From positions 1 to 36,135 of IMG/VR virus record IMGVR_UViG_3300032333_000065: DNA of 36,135 nt; one strand, 5' to 3'. The notes beneath the pieces are model-generated. The model searched no databases, was not told where the DNA came from, and worked only from the letters and a program-made list of their open reading frames with translations. This document shows, piece by piece, positions 16,923 to 22,098 of the stretch. Position numbers and translations under genes: made by a program. Numbering within the stretch: position 1 is the stretch's first letter; each line of letters starts with the position of its first letter. The DNA comes from a virus.

Positions 16923-17317
16923 TATTCGACATCCTTGACTTCTACGTCTTCAATCTCGTAATTAACTTCTTCAGCTTCAACCACAGGCGAAGACATACCA
17001 GACACATTAATGACAATGCTAGGAGTACCACCGCCTTGTTTAACTTGTTCAAAAGACGATACAGGGACAATCCTGTCTACAATTAGTTTCCATGCTGCAC
17101 TCTGGGCCTTGTGTTCAGGATCTAAGGCTGCATCGAAGATAGCTTCTAGTACCCTAGCACTTTTGGGTGAGTTAAGCATTCTAGCTTTGTACTCATCCAT
17201 GATAGCTTTGTCCCCTGCTGGACGACCTCGTAACTCTCTGTTACCCTTCTTCTTGGCGACTATCTCGCCTTTCTTGGGCCTTCCTGCCTTACGTTTAGTG
17301 ACTACTTCTTCTGTCAT
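16922..17317 (-). CDS. terS: Probable terminase small subunit
   Basis: Start taken at ATG 17317, which overlaps the HNH stop as ATGA (131 aa); a start 15 bases upstream is also open. The first 45 residues are very basic with two GRP-type motifs (AGRPKKGE, LRGRPAGD), suited to DNA contact. A helical segment (about 48-85) and an acidic C-terminal tail follow. Position directly before terL and this basic-to-acidic layout support the call, although no helix-turn-helix can be proven by eye. Confidence 0.75.
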   Translation of the reverse strand: MTEEVVTKRKAGRPKKGEIVAKKKGNRELRGRPAGDKAIMDEYKARMLNSPKSARVLEAIFDAALDPEHKAQSAAWKLIVDRIVPVSSFEQVKQGGGTPSIVINVSGMSSPVVEAEEVNYEIEDVEVKDVE

Positions 17318-17778
17318 ACCGTAGTCTCCCACATATCAGGCCAACTGCGATTGCTTTTACTAATGTTCTCAGAAGCAGGGATTACACGTAAATTCGCTTC
17401 TACATGAAGACCACAGACTGTTTTACCTTTTAAAGGAACGATATGGTCAACATGGTACGCCTCGTTCATGACATCAGTACACCACTGGGCTAAAGCGTAT
17501 TCTGTTTTGATTCTTTCTTTATCGGCCCACTTGGGTGTTGAAGACAGTTTAAGAGCTTTTCTTTTTGCTGTCTTAGCAACATCGTATTCTTTATGCTCAC
17601 TACGCCACTTCTTAGTACTTTGACGCGCTTCTTCTAAATGACTATCACGCCATGCTTTTACAAGCTTATTGTTACATTGTTTACAAATAGACTGTAAACC
17701 ATCCTTGGTTTTCTTATGTTTACCAAAAGACAATAAACCTAGGTCTTCATTACAAGACGTACATTTCTTAGTTTCCAT
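17314..17778 (-). CDS. Free-standing HNH endonuclease (copy B)
   Basis: A 154-residue HNH nuclease, paralogous to the 14671-15174 gene. Cys 6, 9, 32 and 35 make a zinc finger with FGKHKKTKDGLQSICKQC. The catalytic region is YHVDHIVPLKGKTVCGLHV (108-126) with NLRVIPASEN. The Lys-rich middle differs more between copies than the two ends. It is the first gene of the leftward block, directly in front of the terminase genes, overlapping terS by 4 bases. A weak promoter-like pair (TTGTCA at 17818-17813, 18-base spacer, TACTGA) lies just upstream. Confidence 0.85.
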   Translation of the reverse strand: METKKCTSCNEDLGLLSFGKHKKTKDGLQSICKQCNNKLVKAWRDSHLEEARQSTKKWRSEHKEYDVAKTAKRKALKLSSTPKWADKERIKTEYALAQWCTDVMNEAYHVDHIVPLKGKTVCGLHVEANLRVIPASENISKSNRSWPDMWETTV

Positions 17779-17831
17779 GTTTACCCTTTCAGTAAGGACA
17801 TAGACAGTAAATTGACAAAGACACTATAAAG

Positions 17832-17879
17832 TTACTTTAATGAACTTTAATGAAACTTAATTAAAGAGTATTAAAGTAA
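17832..17879. repeat. AT-rich inverted repeat
   Basis: TTACTTTAAT (17832-17841) and its exact reverse complement ATTAAAGTAA (17870-17879) are 28 bases apart. The flanks extend the match to 14 bases with one mismatch. Further ACTTTAATGAA copies lie between. It sits in the long leader of the leftward transcript. It could be an operator, an unwinding element or an RNA hairpin. Confidence 0.5.
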
Positions 17880-17996
17880 GTTTATAATTATAGAGTAGTA
17901 GTATTATAAATACCACACTATTGCTAATACACCTTGGTGAACACCTTAGTCACCTCGATTGAAACTTTAAAGTCATCCAGTATAACTTCATAGAGA

Positions 17997-18024
17997 ATTA
18001 TACAGTCCTTTTTAGGAATGTCAA
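17997..18024 (-). promoter_or_regulatory. Consensus sigma-70 promoter for the leftward (packaging/structure) block
   Basis: On the minus strand TTGACA (18024-18019) and TATAAT (18002-17997) both match the full consensus, with a 16-base spacer. Predicted start is near 17990, giving a leader of roughly 210 bases before the first HNH gene. It is the strongest sigma-70 match seen in the window. Confidence 0.85.
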
Positions 18025-18072
18025 GTCTTTTTTGTATTTATTTGTATCTTTTTTGTCTACTATCTTCATAGA

Positions 18073-18104
18073 CCTCTTGTGGACACTTTATAGACCTCAA
18101 GAGG
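18073..18104. repeat. Inverted repeat
   Basis: CCTCTTG (18073-18079) pairs with CAAGAGG (18098-18104) across an 18-base loop; both arms are preceded or followed by AGA/TCT, extending the match imperfectly. A possible operator or weak hairpin. Confidence 0.35.
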
Positions 18105-18148
18105 CTCTATGGCAGTCCTCCTGTGCACACTTTCTAGTCTGCATTAAT

Positions 18149-18164
18149 GTTGTATTAACACAAC
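18149..18164. repeat. Operator-like dyad
   Basis: GTTGTATTAACACAAC has perfect 5-base arms GTTGT/ACAAC around ATTAAC and is nearly self-complementary. Its size is that of a dimeric repressor site, but no regulator is identified. Confidence 0.35.
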
Positions 18165-18284
18165 AGATCTCTAGAGTCTCTATGTCCTTGATCTTTAATG
18201 TCTTTTTAGTTACTTTGTTGTCTTTTCTTCCATGCTCTTTTTTGTGTATTTCAGAGGGTACAGCAAAAGTAATCATCCAAGCAT

Positions 18285-18297
18285 CCCCCTCCCCCCC
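18285..18297. other. C-rich tract (C5-T-C7)
   Basis: A run of five C, one T and seven C on the plus strand, in otherwise AT-rich intergenic DNA. The minus strand is correspondingly G-rich. Meaning unknown; it lies about 60 bases before the first DnaA box. Confidence 0.4.
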
Positions 18298-18354
18298 TAT
18301 CAAGTTAGTTAGTAGTTACTTACATGATCACTAATGACCAGTGAGTCAGTAAAG

Positions 18355-18490
18355 TTATCCACAGCTTGTACACATGAGGGGCAATGAAGCACCTAAAATA
18401 AACACCTAAGACCTAAGGGTAAACACCTATCTCCGAAGTTATCCACAAAAGGCTGTCTATAACCTGTGCATAAGTACTGAGTTATCCACA
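18355..18490. other. Cluster of four DnaA boxes (putative origin element)
   Basis: TTATCCACA, the standard high-affinity DnaA box, occurs on the plus strand at 18355-18363, 18439-18447 and 18482-18490. A reverse-orientation match, TTATGCACA, is at 18465-18473. Four matches to TTATNCACA in 136 bases would be very unlikely by chance. Host DnaA binding could start replication or modulate the neighbouring promoter. No phage initiator gene is recognised. Confidence 0.7.
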
Positions 18491-18492
18491 GA

Positions 18493-18509
18493 GTAACCAA
18501 AGTGGTGCA
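18493..18509 (+). promoter_or_regulatory. NtrC-like enhancer site 1 (half-strong)
   Basis: The 17-mer GTAACCAAAGTGGTGCA matches TGCACCA-N3-TGGTGCA perfectly in its right half (7/7) and at 4 of 7 positions in its left half. Its centre lies about 187 bases upstream of the predicted sigma-54 start. Confidence 0.45.
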
Positions 18510-18515
18510 TGAAAG

Positions 18516-18532
18516 TGCATCATTCTAGTGCA
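18516..18532 (+). promoter_or_regulatory. NtrC-like enhancer site 2
   Basis: TGCATCATTCTAGTGCA differs from the NtrC dyad TGCACCA-N3-TGGTGCA at two of 14 fixed positions. Centre about 164 bases upstream of the predicted sigma-54 start. Confidence 0.5.
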
Positions 18533-18545
18533 TGAGTGTCCTTTC

Positions 18546-18562
18546 TGCATCACAATGGTGCA
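18546..18562 (+). promoter_or_regulatory. NtrC-like enhancer site 3 (best match)
   Basis: TGCATCACAATGGTGCA differs from TGCACCA-N3-TGGTGCA at one of 14 fixed positions. Its centre is about 134 bases upstream of the predicted sigma-54 start and 30 bases from site 2, a geometry like that of known NtrC enhancers. Confidence 0.6.
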
Positions 18563-18661
18563 TCATAAATGAATACTAATAGTTACAGTTTACATGGTCT
18601 GTACACCAGAGGTCTACAATGCCAACATAAATGTAACCTAAGAGTACTAATAAATCAGAGC

Positions 18662-18677
18662 TGGCACGGGGCTTGCA
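18662..18677 (+). promoter_or_regulatory. Sigma-54 (RpoN) -24/-12 promoter of the rightward block
   Basis: TGGCACG-GGGC-TTGCA has the invariant GG (18663-18664) and GC (18675-18676) 10 bases apart. Together with the flanking AGAGC before and ATA after, it fits every position of the published extended consensus mrNrYTGGCACG-N4-TTGCWNNw. Predicted start about 18688, 39 bases before the first ATG. This is the only such match I found in the window. It would need host RpoN and an activator ATPase. Confidence 0.8.
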
Positions 18678-18726
18678 ATATACAAAGCATGGCACAGTCG
18701 CCATGTCATCATCTAAGGATCAGATC

Positions 18727-18912
18727 ATGAACCAGACCACTCAGAACCTCTTACAAGAGATCGCACAGACAGGCCACGCTGTCGTCATCATCAGCAAGGC
18801 ACGTGAGGCACAGGCGGCTCACGCGCTCATCAAAGCTGGCATCTGCCACCAGTCCAGCACCCACGATGGCTACGTCATCATCAAGTTCGGTCGTCAGCCA
18901 GTCACCATCTAA
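18727..18912 (+). CDS. First rightward gene, small hypothetical protein (61 aa)
   Basis: Start taken at ATG 18727, preceded by AAGGATCA with a 4-base gap. An in-frame ATG at 18703 lacks a ribosome site. The 61-residue protein reads as a helix, a beta strand (GHAVVIIS), an Ala-rich helix (KAREAQAAHALIKAG) and a final strand (GYVIIKFG), an alpha/beta mini-fold. It is the first gene after the sigma-54 promoter and is followed by a long hairpin. I do not recognise the family. Host-takeover roles are common at this position, but that is inference. Confidence 0.65.
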   Translation: MNQTTQNLLQEIAQTGHAVVIISKAREAQAAHALIKAGICHQSSTHDGYVIIKFGRQPVTI

Positions 18913-18918
18913 AACCGA

Positions 18919-18958
18919 ATGTAGGTATTACTGTACAGAACCACAGTAGTACCTACAT
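18919..18958 (+). repeat. Long RNA hairpin after the first gene
   Basis: Arms 18919-18934 and 18943-18958 pair over 16 positions with a single U-G wobble around an 8-base loop. It starts 6 bases past the stop of the 61-aa gene and ends before the next ribosome site. No U-tract follows, so it is not a simple terminator. A stabiliser, RNase III-type site or binding site is possible. Confidence 0.7.
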
Positions 18959-18981
18959 ACCAAACACAAGGATCACTCACC

Positions 18982-19161
18982 ATGTCGTCAGCATCTTTTC
19001 TCTACCATGACCACCACACCATCACCTTGCATGGTGACAACACAGTCACCTGTGACACCTGTTCACTCCCTTTGACTGTCGCCAATGCGGTGCATTTCAT
19101 GGTGTCTAATAACGTCTATAAATTGATCATTGATGGCGCACCATTGAAGAGAGTCAACTAA
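18982..19161 (+). CDS. Small hypothetical protein with CxxC (59 aa)
   Basis: A 59-residue protein with HDHHTITLHG, then TCDTC (about 23-27) and a beta-rich remainder ending APLKRVN. The His-rich start and single CxxC could bind a metal. AAGGATCA precedes the ATG by 6 bases, as in neighbouring genes, and the next gene starts 1 base after its stop. Family not recognised. Confidence 0.6.
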   Translation: MSSASFLYHDHHTITLHGDNTVTCDTCSLPLTVANAVHFMVSNNVYKLIIDGAPLKRVN

Positions 19162-19162
19162 C

Positions 19163-19387
19163 ATGAAAACAATCATCCATGTGAACCAGCATGCAGTCAG
19201 GCGTAACATCAAGGCCATTGGAGACCCTGAACCAGTGCTGACAGTCAAGACATACAAGACCAACACCTACGCTCACGAGGTCTCTATTGATGGGGCATCA
19301 AGGGTCGTCTACAGTCCACACAAGCCACTCTCATGTGGTGCGCGTGTGTGGATTGAAACTGAGTCACCAGTCACAATCATTAAGTAA
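19163..19387 (+). CDS. Small hypothetical protein (74 aa)
   Basis: A 74-residue basic, beta-rich protein (MKTIIHVNQHAVRRNIKAIG; later VYSPHKPLSCGARVWIET). It begins 1 base after the preceding stop, implying translational coupling, and has no strong ribosome site of its own. Family not recognised. Confidence 0.6.
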   Translation: MKTIIHVNQHAVRRNIKAIGDPEPVLTVKTYKTNTYAHEVSIDGASRVVYSPHKPLSCGARVWIETESPVTIIK

Positions 19388-19401
19388 TAAGGGAAAACAC
19401 T

Positions 19402-19476
19402 ATGTCAACATTCACCGATCGTATTCTATACTGCCTGTACGCCATCGCCATCTTGGTCGTGTGGCTCACCCTGTAA
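19402..19476 (+). CDS. Tiny membrane peptide (24 aa)
   Basis: MSTFTDRIL followed by a hydrophobic segment (YCLYAIAILVVWLTL) forms a single membrane-spanning peptide of 24 residues. AAGGGA lies about 7 bases before the ATG. Very small early membrane peptides are common in phages, but coding here rests only on context and the ribosome site. Confidence 0.45.
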   Translation: MSTFTDRILYCLYAIAILVVWLTL

Positions 19477-19510
19477 TCAACCCTCTCAACTTCTTAAGGA
19501 TCAAGACACC

Positions 19511-19726
19511 ATGACACAAACAGTAAAATCTCAAGACTTCACTTCAATGAAGGGTCATGTCGCTGATGGGTGCATTGTTATCGCACCTAGTGGCAAACAG
19601 TTCACCATCAAAAACACAATGAAAGGTTGGCAGGTCTTAGGCTCTGATGGTCTGCCTGTCACAGGTAATCTGTCGTCAGCGTTTGACGTAGAATATTTCG
19701 TTGTTAATGGGCTCTGGTCTCATTAA
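19511..19726 (+). CDS. Small hypothetical protein (71 aa)
   Basis: A 71-residue, beta-rich protein containing GCIVIAPSGKQFTIKNTMKG and GWQVLGSDGLP, ending in an aromatic tail. It is preceded by AAGGATCA 7 bases before the ATG. The layout looks like a compact beta-barrel or SH3-like domain. Family not recognised. Confidence 0.6.
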   Translation: MTQTVKSQDFTSMKGHVADGCIVIAPSGKQFTIKNTMKGWQVLGSDGLPVTGNLSSAFDVEYFVVNGLWSH

Positions 19727-19762
19727 TCAACCATCAATTAACTTTCTAAGGATCAGAACATC

Positions 19763-20032
19763 ATGCAAGCTATACACACCAAATATATCCCTGCGACTGA
19801 CACCAAAGCCGCTAAGATCAAAGCCTACAATGAAAGCCATCCAAGGGGCGTGACTGTCTCCATTGATTACGATTTGAACGATGTAGGTCGTCACTTCAAA
19901 GCCGCTCAGGAATTCGTAAAAATTAAGCTTTCCGTTGATCAATTAGCGCCTACCATGGCCTATGGTGGCTCTGCCGATGGTAGGGGCTACGTCTTTTGTT
20001 TTGTGGATTCACTCATAACTTTGGAGGTCTGA
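19763..20032 (+). CDS. Conserved hypothetical protein (89 aa)
   Basis: An 89-residue protein starting MQAIHTKYIPATDTKAAKIK, then a helix (GRHFKAAQEFVKIKL) and a glycine-rich end containing GGSADGRGYVFCF. Proteins with the pattern AI-TKY-PATDT-..-RIKA and a final GYVF are frequent in proteobacterial phages and plasmids without known function. AAGGATCA precedes the ATG by 7 bases. Confidence 0.65.
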   Translation: MQAIHTKYIPATDTKAAKIKAYNESHPRGVTVSIDYDLNDVGRHFKAAQEFVKIKLSVDQLAPTMAYGGSADGRGYVFCFVDSLITLEV

Positions 20033-20035
20033 ACC

Positions 20036-20191
20036 ATGTCATATTATCAATACGAAATCAATCGCCTTGGTGATGCACCAAAGTCCGCAGACCTGAAACT
20101 ACAGAATGAACACGGGGAAACTCGTTGGATGAATGTATCGCCTGAGCAGATCGAGGCTATCTTGGCAATCTTGAAACAATCGGAGGATTGA
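20036..20191 (+). CDS. Small hypothetical protein (51 aa)
   Basis: A 51-residue protein (MSYYQYEINRLGDAPKSADL) with a C-terminal helix SPEQIEAILAILKQSED. TTGGAGG lies about 9 bases before the ATG, inside the end of the previous gene, and the next gene follows after 3 bases. Family not recognised. Confidence 0.6.
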   Translation: MSYYQYEINRLGDAPKSADLKLQNEHGETRWMNVSPEQIEAILAILKQSED

Positions 20192-20194
20192 ATC

Positions 20195-20464
20195 ATGTCA
20201 GTCTACACTATACGTCACGGCTCTATTGCGGCAGTTCAATGGGTAACTTTGCCCGATGGCTTAGAAGTCTCTGTGACTGATGCTAAGGACGGCTCAGAAC
20301 TGCGACTGCCTCGATTGCCTTTAGAGGTTCAAGCGGCAGTTAATCGACAATTTGGCACTATCTTCTCCCTGCCTTATGGTATGCGTGAGCAGTTTATTAA
20401 GGACTCTGTTCCGTTCACAGTAGAAGTACCTGACGAAGTGACACAGGAGGCCGACCAATGCTAA
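20195..20464 (+). CDS. Small hypothetical protein (89 aa)
   Basis: An 89-residue protein with a beta-rich half (VYTIRHGSIAAVQWVTLPDG) and a helical half (LPLEVQAAVNRQFGTIF). CGGAGG lies 9 bases before the ATG. It overlaps the next gene by 7 bases. Family not recognised. Confidence 0.6.
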   Translation: MSVYTIRHGSIAAVQWVTLPDGLEVSVTDAKDGSELRLPRLPLEVQAAVNRQFGTIFSLPYGMREQFIKDSVPFTVEVPDEVTQEADQC

Positions 20465-20703
20465 ACAATAATGATTTTATCGCTCTTGAACGCCGATTAT
20501 GGCGCGAAGGGAACCCATTATGTGACGAATTAGTGTCAACACGGGATGAACTGCTACATCTCTTGTCAGTATCTAAGAAGATACTACAAAAGTACTCACC
20601 AGTAATCAATGAATTGTCAACAGTAGATGATCTCGAATTCTTTAGAGAATGGGATAACTTCGGGGACACTTTGGACAATTTAACCTACCATATGGGAGAA
20701 TGA
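20458..20703 (+). CDS. Small helical hypothetical protein (81 aa)
   Basis: An 81-residue, mainly helical and acidic protein (FIALERRLWREGNPLCDELV; DDLEFFREWDNFGDTL). AGGAGG is about 8 bases before the ATG, within the previous gene. Family not recognised. Confidence 0.6.
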   Translation: MLNNNDFIALERRLWREGNPLCDELVSTRDELLHLLSVSKKILQKYSPVINELSTVDDLEFFREWDNFGDTLDNLTYHMGE

Positions 20704-20707
20704 CACT

Positions 20708-20950
20708 ATGACAGAATTAGAATTTGAGACTAAATTTGACAATGGCGACTTAGATTGTGCCTATTGTGATTTTATTTGTGATCGCTATGATGCAATCAAT
20801 AAAGAGCATATGCTGCGACTATGGGAGGATGATGGGGTATTTGCTGACTTTAAAGATTCAATGGTAACTACTGTGGTAGAAAAACAACAGTATTCTCTTG
20901 GGCCTAACCCATTAGATAAATTCCCATCTATGTGGGGGACACCTAAATGA
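20708..20950 (+). CDS. Small acidic hypothetical protein (80 aa)
   Basis: An 80-residue acidic protein with CAYCDFICDRYDAINKEHML (about 17-36), whose three Cys could bind metal, then LRLWEDDGVFADFKDSMV. It starts 4 bases after the previous stop. Helical acidic proteins of this shape can mimic DNA, but there is no direct evidence for that here. Confidence 0.6.
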   Translation: MTELEFETKFDNGDLDCAYCDFICDRYDAINKEHMLRLWEDDGVFADFKDSMVTTVVEKQQYSLGPNPLDKFPSMWGTPK

Positions 20951-21009
20951 CATTTATGATCATAGTTTTCTATACAATCGATTTAATTGTGGAGCATGAC
21001 CTATGGTAA
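20947..21009 (+). CDS. Tiny hydrophobic peptide (20 aa)
   Basis: A 20-residue reading frame (MTFMIIVFYTIDLIVEHDLW) coupled to the previous gene by an ATGA overlap and overlapping the following ATG. Hydrophobic and probably membrane-bound if made. Support is limited to the coupled start and stop. Confidence 0.35.
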   Translation: MTFMIIVFYTIDLIVEHDLW

Positions 21010-21146
21010 ACCCTAAGCCTGACCCTTATTGGCCTTTCCCGTCTGAAGTGCCACCTAAGCCTTGGGCACCTGAGGAAGTTAAACAATACGAGAAGTTACA
21101 AAGGCAGCAAGTACCAGATGCGCCAATGGTGCTAGGGCTTGTTTAA
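21003..21146 (+). CDS. Small Pro-rich peptide (47 aa)
   Basis: A 47-residue, Pro- and Trp-rich peptide (MVNPKPDPYWPFPSEVPPKP then WAPEEVKQYEKLQRQQ). It starts inside the end of the 20-aa frame, so coupling is likely. No ribosome site of good quality. Family not recognised. Confidence 0.45.
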   Translation: MVNPKPDPYWPFPSEVPPKPWAPEEVKQYEKLQRQQVPDAPMVLGLV

Positions 21147-21205
21147 TCGATCAGGAAGACACTTAAAACCATCAACTAAGGGCTAGATAGCCAAAGGGGT
21201 AAATA

Positions 21206-21472
21206 ATGCATTGTAGCTGTTGTGATAGATTACTGACTGCGTTTGAATCTACTCGTCGTAATGCTAATACTTTTCAGTTCATTGACCTTTGTAAGGTCTG
21301 TTTTGAGGATGTGAAGCCTTTTGTGCCTACCATCGACAGGGCTGACTTGATAACTGAGGCTGATCTCGATGAGGAACCAGATGAGAATGACAATCTGAAC
21401 ACAGGGGATTCCCTAGAAGACATTGAGACACTATATAGCTATGTAGTAGACTCTAGAGACTTAGATGATTAA
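21206..21472 (+). CDS. Small zinc-ribbon protein (88 aa)
   Basis: An 88-residue protein starting MHCSCCDRLLTAFESTRR, with a second pair CKVC (about 29-32): a four-Cys ribbon typical of small early proteins in T7-like phages. The second half is very acidic (DEEPDENDN). AAAGGGG precedes the ATG. A nucleic-acid or host-protein binding role is plausible but unproven. Confidence 0.7.
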   Translation: MHCSCCDRLLTAFESTRRNANTFQFIDLCKVCFEDVKPFVPTIDRADLITEADLDEEPDENDNLNTGDSLEDIETLYSYVVDSRDLDD

Positions 21473-21477
21473 GAGAT

Positions 21478-21557
21478 CATTAAAGTCATTAAAGCTACAT
21501 TATTGTAGTATTCTTATTGTTATTACTATATAAAGTAATACATTAAAGTCATTAAAG
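21478..21557 (+). promoter_or_regulatory. Repeat-flanked internal promoter region
   Basis: CATTAAAGTCATTAAAG occurs exactly at 21478-21494 and again at 21541-21557. Between them lie two small hairpins (21495-21508 and 21521-21540). A sigma-70-like pair, TTGTTA (21517-21522) and TACATT (21539-21544) with a 16-base spacer, points to the 53-aa gene. Confidence 0.5.
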
Positions 21558-21571
21558 ACAAAGGGGGAATC

Positions 21572-21733
21572 ATGGAAGAAATTGTAACTCAACACGAAGA
21601 TGATTATGTCTTGTTACAAAAAGAATCACATTACGTATACACGATTAATGCTTTTGTGGAATTGATTGTTGAATACGGGTGGGATAAAGTAACGTCTGAT
21701 CTAAGGACAGCCATGGGTAACAAAACATGGTAA
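21572..21733 (+). CDS. Small hypothetical protein (53 aa)
   Basis: A 53-residue acidic helical protein (MEEIVTQHEDDYVLLQKESH; INAFVELIVEYGWDKVTSDL). AGGGGG lies a few bases before the ATG. It is the first gene after the repeat-flanked promoter region. Family not recognised. Confidence 0.6.
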   Translation: MEEIVTQHEDDYVLLQKESHYVYTINAFVELIVEYGWDKVTSDLRTAMGNKTW

Positions 21734-21746
21734 ACGGAGTGTCCGT

Positions 21747-21803
21747 ATGGTGATGGCATTGATTGTCTTTGTCTTAACTTTAATCAAAGTGTCACTTAAG
21801 TGA
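21747..21803 (+). CDS. Possible tiny membrane peptide (18 aa)
   Basis: An 18-residue hydrophobic frame (MVMALIVFVLTLIKVSLK) with GGAG about 8 bases upstream. It fills the space between two better-supported genes. Single membrane segment with a basic end. Weak support. Confidence 0.3.
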   Translation: MVMALIVFVLTLIKVSLK

Positions 21804-21829
21804 CAACAACATCGAAAGGGTATTTTTAT

Positions 21830-22039
21830 ATGTCTGGTACAGCAACATTAACTTATGACTTGTCTAAACCTGAGCAGATCATGGCTCACAAGTATGCTCT
21901 GAAGGGCTTAGAAGCCTGTCAGATGCTCGAAAGTCTCAAGGCAGCAACGGCTGGCTACCAAGCCTACAAAGGCCTCTCTGAGAGCGTTCTAGCGGACATT
22001 ATCGCTGACTTGTCTAAGTGGGAGGATGTTAAGTTATGA
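21830..22039 (+). CDS. Small helical hypothetical protein (69 aa)
   Basis: Start taken at ATG 21830, preceded by GAAAGGG, rather than the in-frame GTG at 21800. The protein (MSGTATLTYDLSKPEQIMAH) has a short beta start followed by helices rich in Ala and Leu (KALKGLEACQML-like). It couples to the next frame by ATGA. Such proteins are frequent in the early region of T7-like phages; function unknown. Confidence 0.6.
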   Translation: MSGTATLTYDLSKPEQIMAHKYALKGLEACQMLESLKAATAGYQAYKGLSESVLADIIADLSKWEDVKL

Positions 22040-22098
22040 GCGTACTAAATTACATTCTCAATCTCTTGTTACCAACAAGACGGGAGCATAAACAATGA
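22036..22098 (+). CDS. Tiny peptide (20 aa)
   Basis: A 20-residue frame (MSVLNYILNLLLPTRREHKQ) with a hydrophobic start and basic end, linked at both ends by ATGA overlaps to its neighbours. Short, but the double coupling argues that ribosomes pass through it. Confidence 0.4.
   Translation: MSVLNYILNLLLPTRREHKQ

Larger units (their letters stand above)
17779..18726. other. Divergent control region and putative replication origin
   Basis: This 948-base region between the leftward and rightward blocks has no convincing gene. From left to right it holds: an AT-rich inverted-repeat zone (17821-17920), a consensus leftward sigma-70 promoter (17997-18024), inverted repeats at 18073-18104 and 18149-18164, a C-rich tract (18285-18297), four DnaA-box matches (18355-18490), three NtrC-like sites (18493-18562), two copies of TACTAATA (18574, 18645), and a sigma-54 promoter (18662-18677). 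Open frames across it are short or lack start signals and family resemblance. Confidence 0.7.

Noticed and set aside
17812-17841. Rightward sigma-70 promoter (TTGACA with TTTAAT, 18-base spacer)
   Set aside because: The -10 is weak in a very AT-rich stretch, it lies more than 850 bases before the first rightward gene, and better elements exist.
18032-18334. 100-codon rightward frame and an opposing 68-codon frame in the control region
   Set aside because: Neither has a ribosome site or recognisable family pattern; the frames cross inverted repeats and the C-rich tract, and the composition looks like translated AT-rich non-coding DNA.
18505-18563. GTGCAT repeats as replication iterons
   Set aside because: Possible, but spacing is irregular (10, 13, 17, 13 bases) and no initiator gene is seen; the 17-bp dyad reading explains more of the bases. 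Kept as the main alternative to NtrC sites.
18687-18702. Second TGGCAC element just after the sigma-54 promoter
   Set aside because: The GC needed 10 bases after GG is missing, so it cannot be a -24/-12 promoter.
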